Assembly: GCA_963818205.1 (NCBI GenBank)
Contig: CAWFRG010000014.1
Location: forward strand, 186,001 to 250,000
Reading direction: 5' to 3'
Source of the DNA: CAVVYV01 sp963818205
GTDB lineage: Bacteria; Actinomycetota; Thermoleophilia; Solirubrobacterales; 70-9
DNA: 64,000 nt
Positions 61,002 through 64,000 of this stretch are shown in pieces. Under the pieces are notes generated by a model, which was given only the letters and a program-made list of their open reading frames with translations, had not been told where the DNA came from and did not search any database. The translations under genes and the position numbers were made by a program. Numbering within the stretch: position 1 is the stretch's first letter; every line of letters begins with the position of its first letter.

Positions 61002-62065
61002 ATGAATGGCCCTGGTGGGACTCGCGCCGGCGAGGGCGGTGACGAGCTTCGCCGGTTTCGCCGCCTGGCCGACCTGACCGCGATCACGACCTTCCTCCTG
61101 ATCATCGTCGGGGGGGTAGTCCGGGTGAGCGACTCCGGCCTCGGCTGCGGCCCCGGCGGCAGCGGCACCGAGGGCTGGCCGCTCTGCGGCGGCGAGGTGA
61201 TCCCCCTGGTCGGGGACGTCAACCGGATCGTCGAGTTCTCCCACCGCGTCCTCGCCGGGGTGGTCGTCGCCCTGATCGCGCTGCTCGCCTGGCGTGCCTA
61301 CAAGGGGCTGCGCGACCGTTCCTGGCCACTCCGAGGGTCGGTGGCGGCGGGAGTGCTGGTGCTGGCGCAGGCCGGGCTCGGCGGCCTCGTCGTCGAGAAC
61401 AGCCTCCACGAGCTGCTTGTCGCCGCCCATCTCGCCCTCGCGATGGTCCTGCTCGGCATCCTGCTTTGGCTCGGCGGCGCGGTCCCGCGCTCGAGCTCGC
61501 CGCCGGCTGAGGCCGAGGGCCGAGACGCCCGCCCCGCCCCGGGTCCGCGGGCTTCGTCCCTATGCCGCCGTCGCCGCGATCCTGCTTGCTGGCCGCGATC
61601 GTCGCCGGCGGCTACATGGCCGGCACCGAGGAGGAGGGGGTGAACGAGGTCGGGCCGAACATCGCCGGCGCCCACCTCGCCTGCGGCGAGACCTTCCCGA
61701 CCTGCCTCGACGGGCGCATCCTTCCGTTCGGGGAGAGCCGGCTGACCGACATCCACCTCACCCACCGGGTGCTGGTCTACGCGGCGACCGCGGCGATCTT
61801 CCTGTTGCTCGGGGTCGCCTACCGGCGGGGCTCGCGCTCGCGGCTACTCGGCCTCGCGGTACTCCTGTTGCTGGGTCAGCTGCTGCTCGGGGCGCTCAAC
61901 GTCTGGCTCGGCGAGCACGCGGTGCTGATCGTCGCCCACCTGACCGCGGCGACCCTGCTCTGGGGATGCCTGGTGCTGATCGCCTTCCGGCTCGCCTGGG
62001 CTCCGGCGACCGCGACCGAGGGCTCGCGGGCGCCGCGCGCCGAGGCCTCGACGGCGGCGGCCTAG
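61002..62065 (+). CDS. ctaA: Heme A synthase (COX15/CtaA), apparent frameshifts near 61555-61600
   Basis: Converts heme O to heme A in the membrane. First half: TTFLLIIVGGVVRVSDSGLG with a Cys pair (LGCGPGG...WPLCGG), His in IVEFSHRVLAGVVVAL and HELLVAAHLALAMVL. Middle: RGLRPYAAVAAILL in a second frame. Second half: IVAGGYMAGTEEEGVNEVGP, CGETFPTCLDG, LTDIHLTHRVLVYAATAAIF and VLIVAHLTAATLLWG. Four-His bundle and Cys pairs are intact when two indels are corrected. Starts five bases after the subunit I-like gene. Confidence 0.88.
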
Positions 62066-63050
62066 ATGAGGAGCAGCGCAGTGAAGCAGGGCCGGATCGG
62101 CCGCGGTCACCGGGCGATCGATCCCCCCGCGACCAGCGAGAACGGCGACCCGGCGGCCGGCCAGCGCGACCGGGTGATGCGGACCGCGATCGCCACCGCC
62201 AACGACTACGTCAGCCTGACCAAGCCGCGGATCATCTCGCTGCTGCTGCTGACCACGGTGGCGACGATGTTCGTCGCCGACCCCTCCGGCCCGGCGCTGT
62301 CTGTGATCCTCTGGACGATGCTCGGCGGCTACCTGGCGGCGGGCGGCGCCGGCGCGATCAACCACTACATCGAGCGCGAGCGCGACGCCCGGATGGAGCG
62401 GACCAGCGAGCGACCGCTCGCCAGCGGCAGGATCAGCCCCGCCCGCGGGCTCGCCTTCGGCGTCGCCCTCGGCCTGATCGCCGTCGTCCAGCTCGCGATC
62501 ACGGTCAACGTCCTGACCGCGGCGCTCGCCGCCGCCGGCCTGCTCGGCTACGTCTTCGTCTACACGCTCTGGCTGAAGCCGCGCACGCCGCAGAACATCG
62601 TCCTCGGCGGCGCCGCCGGCGCGGTGCCGCCGCTCGTCGGCTGGGCGGCGGCCACCGGCGGGCTCTCCGCCCAGGCGCTGTGGCCGTTCGCGATCGTCTT
62701 CTTCTGGACGCCGCCGCACTTCTGGGCGCTGTCGCTGCTGATCGCCGACGACTACGCGCGCACCGGGGTGCCGATGCTGCCGGTGGTCCGCGGCGAGGAC
62801 GACCACCCGCCGCCAGATCCTCGTCTACTCGGTCCTGCTGGTGGCGGTCACGGTCGGGCCGGTGCTCACCGGGCTCTTCGGCGACGCTCTACCTCGTCTC
62901 CGCGCTGGCGCTCGGGGCCGGGTTCATCGCGCCTCGCGCTGCGCCCTGCTGGCGCGGCCGTCGCGGGCGGCCGCCCGCCGCCTCTACCTCAGCTCGCTCG
63001 CCTACCTGGCGCTGCTCTTCGTCGCGATGGCGCTCGACCGGGCGTGGTGA
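62066..63050 (+). CDS. ctaB: Heme O synthase (protoheme IX farnesyltransferase), apparent frameshifts near 62806 and 62890
   Basis: UbiA-family prenyltransferase making heme O from heme B. TANDYVSLTKPRIISLLLLT, first aspartate-type motif NHYIERERDARMERTSERPL (first Asp is Glu), PQNIVLGGAAGAVPPLVGWA, FFWTPPHFWALSLLIADDYA and second motif GVPMLPVVRGEDD. The C-terminal helices continue in two other frames (VAVTVGPVLTGLFG, LYLVSALALGAGFI, RRLYLSSLAYLALLFVAMAL). Directly follows ctaA. Confidence 0.88.
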
Positions 63051-63111
63051 CCGCCAGGCCGCCCGGCGGGCGGCCGCCCGCGGGCACCCCGGTACTGGAT
63101 AGGCTTCCGCC

Positions 63112-63222
63112 GTGGACCGCAATCGCGCCAGGGCGACCATCAGGGCCGGGATGGTGACCGCCAGCATCGCTCTCTTCGTCTTCGCGCTCGCCTTCTACGT
63201 CACCGTGCTCTACATCGCGTGA
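63112..63222 (+). CDS. Small single-pass membrane protein (36 aa) of the oxidase-like operon
   Basis: GTG 63112 encodes a basic N-terminus (VDRNRARATIRAGM) and one helix (VTASIALFVFALAFYVTVLY), ending IA. Its stop overlaps the next GTG (GTGA). Size and position recall small accessory subunits of haem-copper oxidases, but no family is recognised. Confidence 0.6.
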   Translation: MDRNRARATIRAGMVTASIALFVFALAFYVTVLYIA

Positions 63223-63479
63223 GCGAGCCGCCGAAGCCCACCGAGCTGATCTATCTGGCCCCCCCCTCGGCGCTGCCGGCCCTGGTCGCGATCGGGATCG
63301 CGGCGGTGGTGGTCGGCGTCTACGCCTGGTGGCCCTACTCGGCCGCCGGTGCTTTGATCGCGCTCCCGTCGCTGATCGCCTGGCTCCGGATCAACCGGAA
63401 CGAGATCGCCCGGATGCCGATCGAGCAGCGCCCGGACACCGCGCCGATCCCGCTCTCGGTCTCGCCGCCGCCGGAGTAA
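63219..63479 (+). CDS. Small two-helix membrane protein (86 aa) of the oxidase-like operon
   Basis: GTG start coupled to the previous gene. Two hydrophobic segments (PALVAIGIAAVVVGVYAWWP and AAGALIALPSLIAWL), then a polar tail NRNEIARMPIEQRPDTAPIP. Resembles small subunit IV-like proteins of actinobacterial oxidases in size and topology; no sequence motif proves this. Confidence 0.65.
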   Translation: MSEPPKPTELIYLAPPSALPALVAIGIAAVVVGVYAWWPYSAAGALIALPSLIAWLRINRNEIARMPIEQRPDTAPIPLSVSPPPE

Positions 63480-63881
63480 CTACGGAGGCGTCATCGACGA
63501 GGTTGCGCCGGCCGTCGTCCAGCAGCGGACGATGTCGCGCATCGAGAGCACCCCGACCAGCTCGCCGTGGTCGACCACAACCAGGTGGCGAATGCCGCGG
63601 GTGGCCATCTCCTCGGCGGCCTGCTCGAGGCTCCACTCGGGGGCGGCCGAGATCACGCTCTCGCTCATGTAATCGGCGACCCGCTCTTCGTCTGGGTTCT
63701 TGCCGTTGCCGACCGCCCTGAGGACGTCGCGCTCGGTGATGATCCGCGGCGCCGGAGACTCATCGTCGAAGACGATGGCGGCGCCGGTCCCCTTCTCGGT
63801 CATCTTGGTCGCCGCCTGACGCAGGGTGTGGGAAGGGCCGAGAGCCAGGACCACGCTCGACATCCCTTCGCGAACCTCCAC
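63480..63881 (-). CDS. CBS-domain pair protein
   Basis: About 133 aa, two CBS motifs: TLRQAATKMTEKGTGAAIVF then RIITERDVLRAV, and SLEQAAEEMATRGIRHLVVV with GVLSMRDIVR. Such stand-alone pairs bind adenosine nucleotides and act as energy sensors or IMPDH-like regulators. GTG 63881 with AGGAG five bases upstream is the preferred start. Convergent with the oxidase-like operon. Confidence 0.88.
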   Translation of the reverse strand: MEVREGMSSVVLALGPSHTLRQAATKMTEKGTGAAIVFDDESPAPRIITERDVLRAVGNGKNPDEERVADYMSESVISAAPEWSLEQAAEEMATRGIRHLVVVDHGELVGVLSMRDIVRCWTTAGATSSMTPP

Positions 63882-64000
63882 CAGACTCCTCCGGTCACTT
63901 CCGACTAGTGCCCTTCGGCGCAAGCTTATCCGACGCCCGGGAGCTCGGGTGGAGAATCTGTGACGGCTATAGGATTCCGCTCCGCATGCGCCCCCTCAGG

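Overview
The window is 64 kb of very GC-rich chromosomal DNA with strong third-position GC bias, almost fully coding on both strands. The gene content (ClpX opening as in other actinobacteria, F420-type luciferase-family and PPOX-like genes, DUF2252, DUF1015, CtaG/CtaA/CtaB, an MdlC-like decarboxylase, small tRNA-linked HTH and HNH genes) points to an Actinomycetota genome, most likely class Thermoleophilia (Solirubrobacterales-like). This placement is an inference from protein similarity as I remember it; no search was run.

Layout. 0-14 kb is a housekeeping block read mostly on the minus strand: PBP2 (cut by the left edge), MreB, Maf, NDK, a zinc-ribbon membrane protein, FolC, ValS, ClpX, an M23 peptidase, ClpP and trigger factor. 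14-25 kb holds a membrane spermidine-synthase-like protein, CtaG, CorA, F420-related genes, DUF2252, a 5'-3' exonuclease, a secreted repeat protein, a cysteine hydrolase and a polytopic membrane protein. 25.3-27.2 kb is a small accessory patch with tRNA-His, a partial second copy of tRNA-His, tRNA-Arg and a broken HNH gene. 28.8-34.1 kb is an envelope-stress-like locus: two related lipoproteins, a PepSY-like acidic protein, a sensor kinase and regulator, and another acidic secreted protein. 34.5-41 kb has tRNA-Pro, a broken HTH gene, DUF1015, cobalamin adenosyltransferase, OsmC, SDR, Nudix, a DHFR-like protein and a rhodanese. 41.7-47.1 kb is a beta-oxidation cluster. 47-56.5 kb has TrxB, an LPG-synthase-like flippase, PAP2, a large FAD/Fe-S oxidoreductase beside an MdlC-like decarboxylase, and an XRE/nucleotidyltransferase pair.

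The most unusual part is 56.6-63.5 kb. One gene joins two SCP2-like lipid-binding domains to an R2lox-type diiron/MnFe oxidase with all predicted ligands. Divergent from it runs a tight operon whose first two genes are homologues of oxidase subunits II and I. The subunit II homologue has lost most CuA ligands, and the subunit I homologue has lost every haem and CuB ligand while keeping the scaffold sequence. These are followed by heme A synthase, heme O synthase and two small membrane proteins.

Two general properties matter when reading the annotation. Many genes overlap the upstream stop as NTGA, with all four bases used as N, including several CTG starts. At least fifteen apparent frameshifts occur, concentrated at 31-39.5 kb and 61.5-63 kb and hitting conserved genes, so most are probably sequencing or assembly indels.
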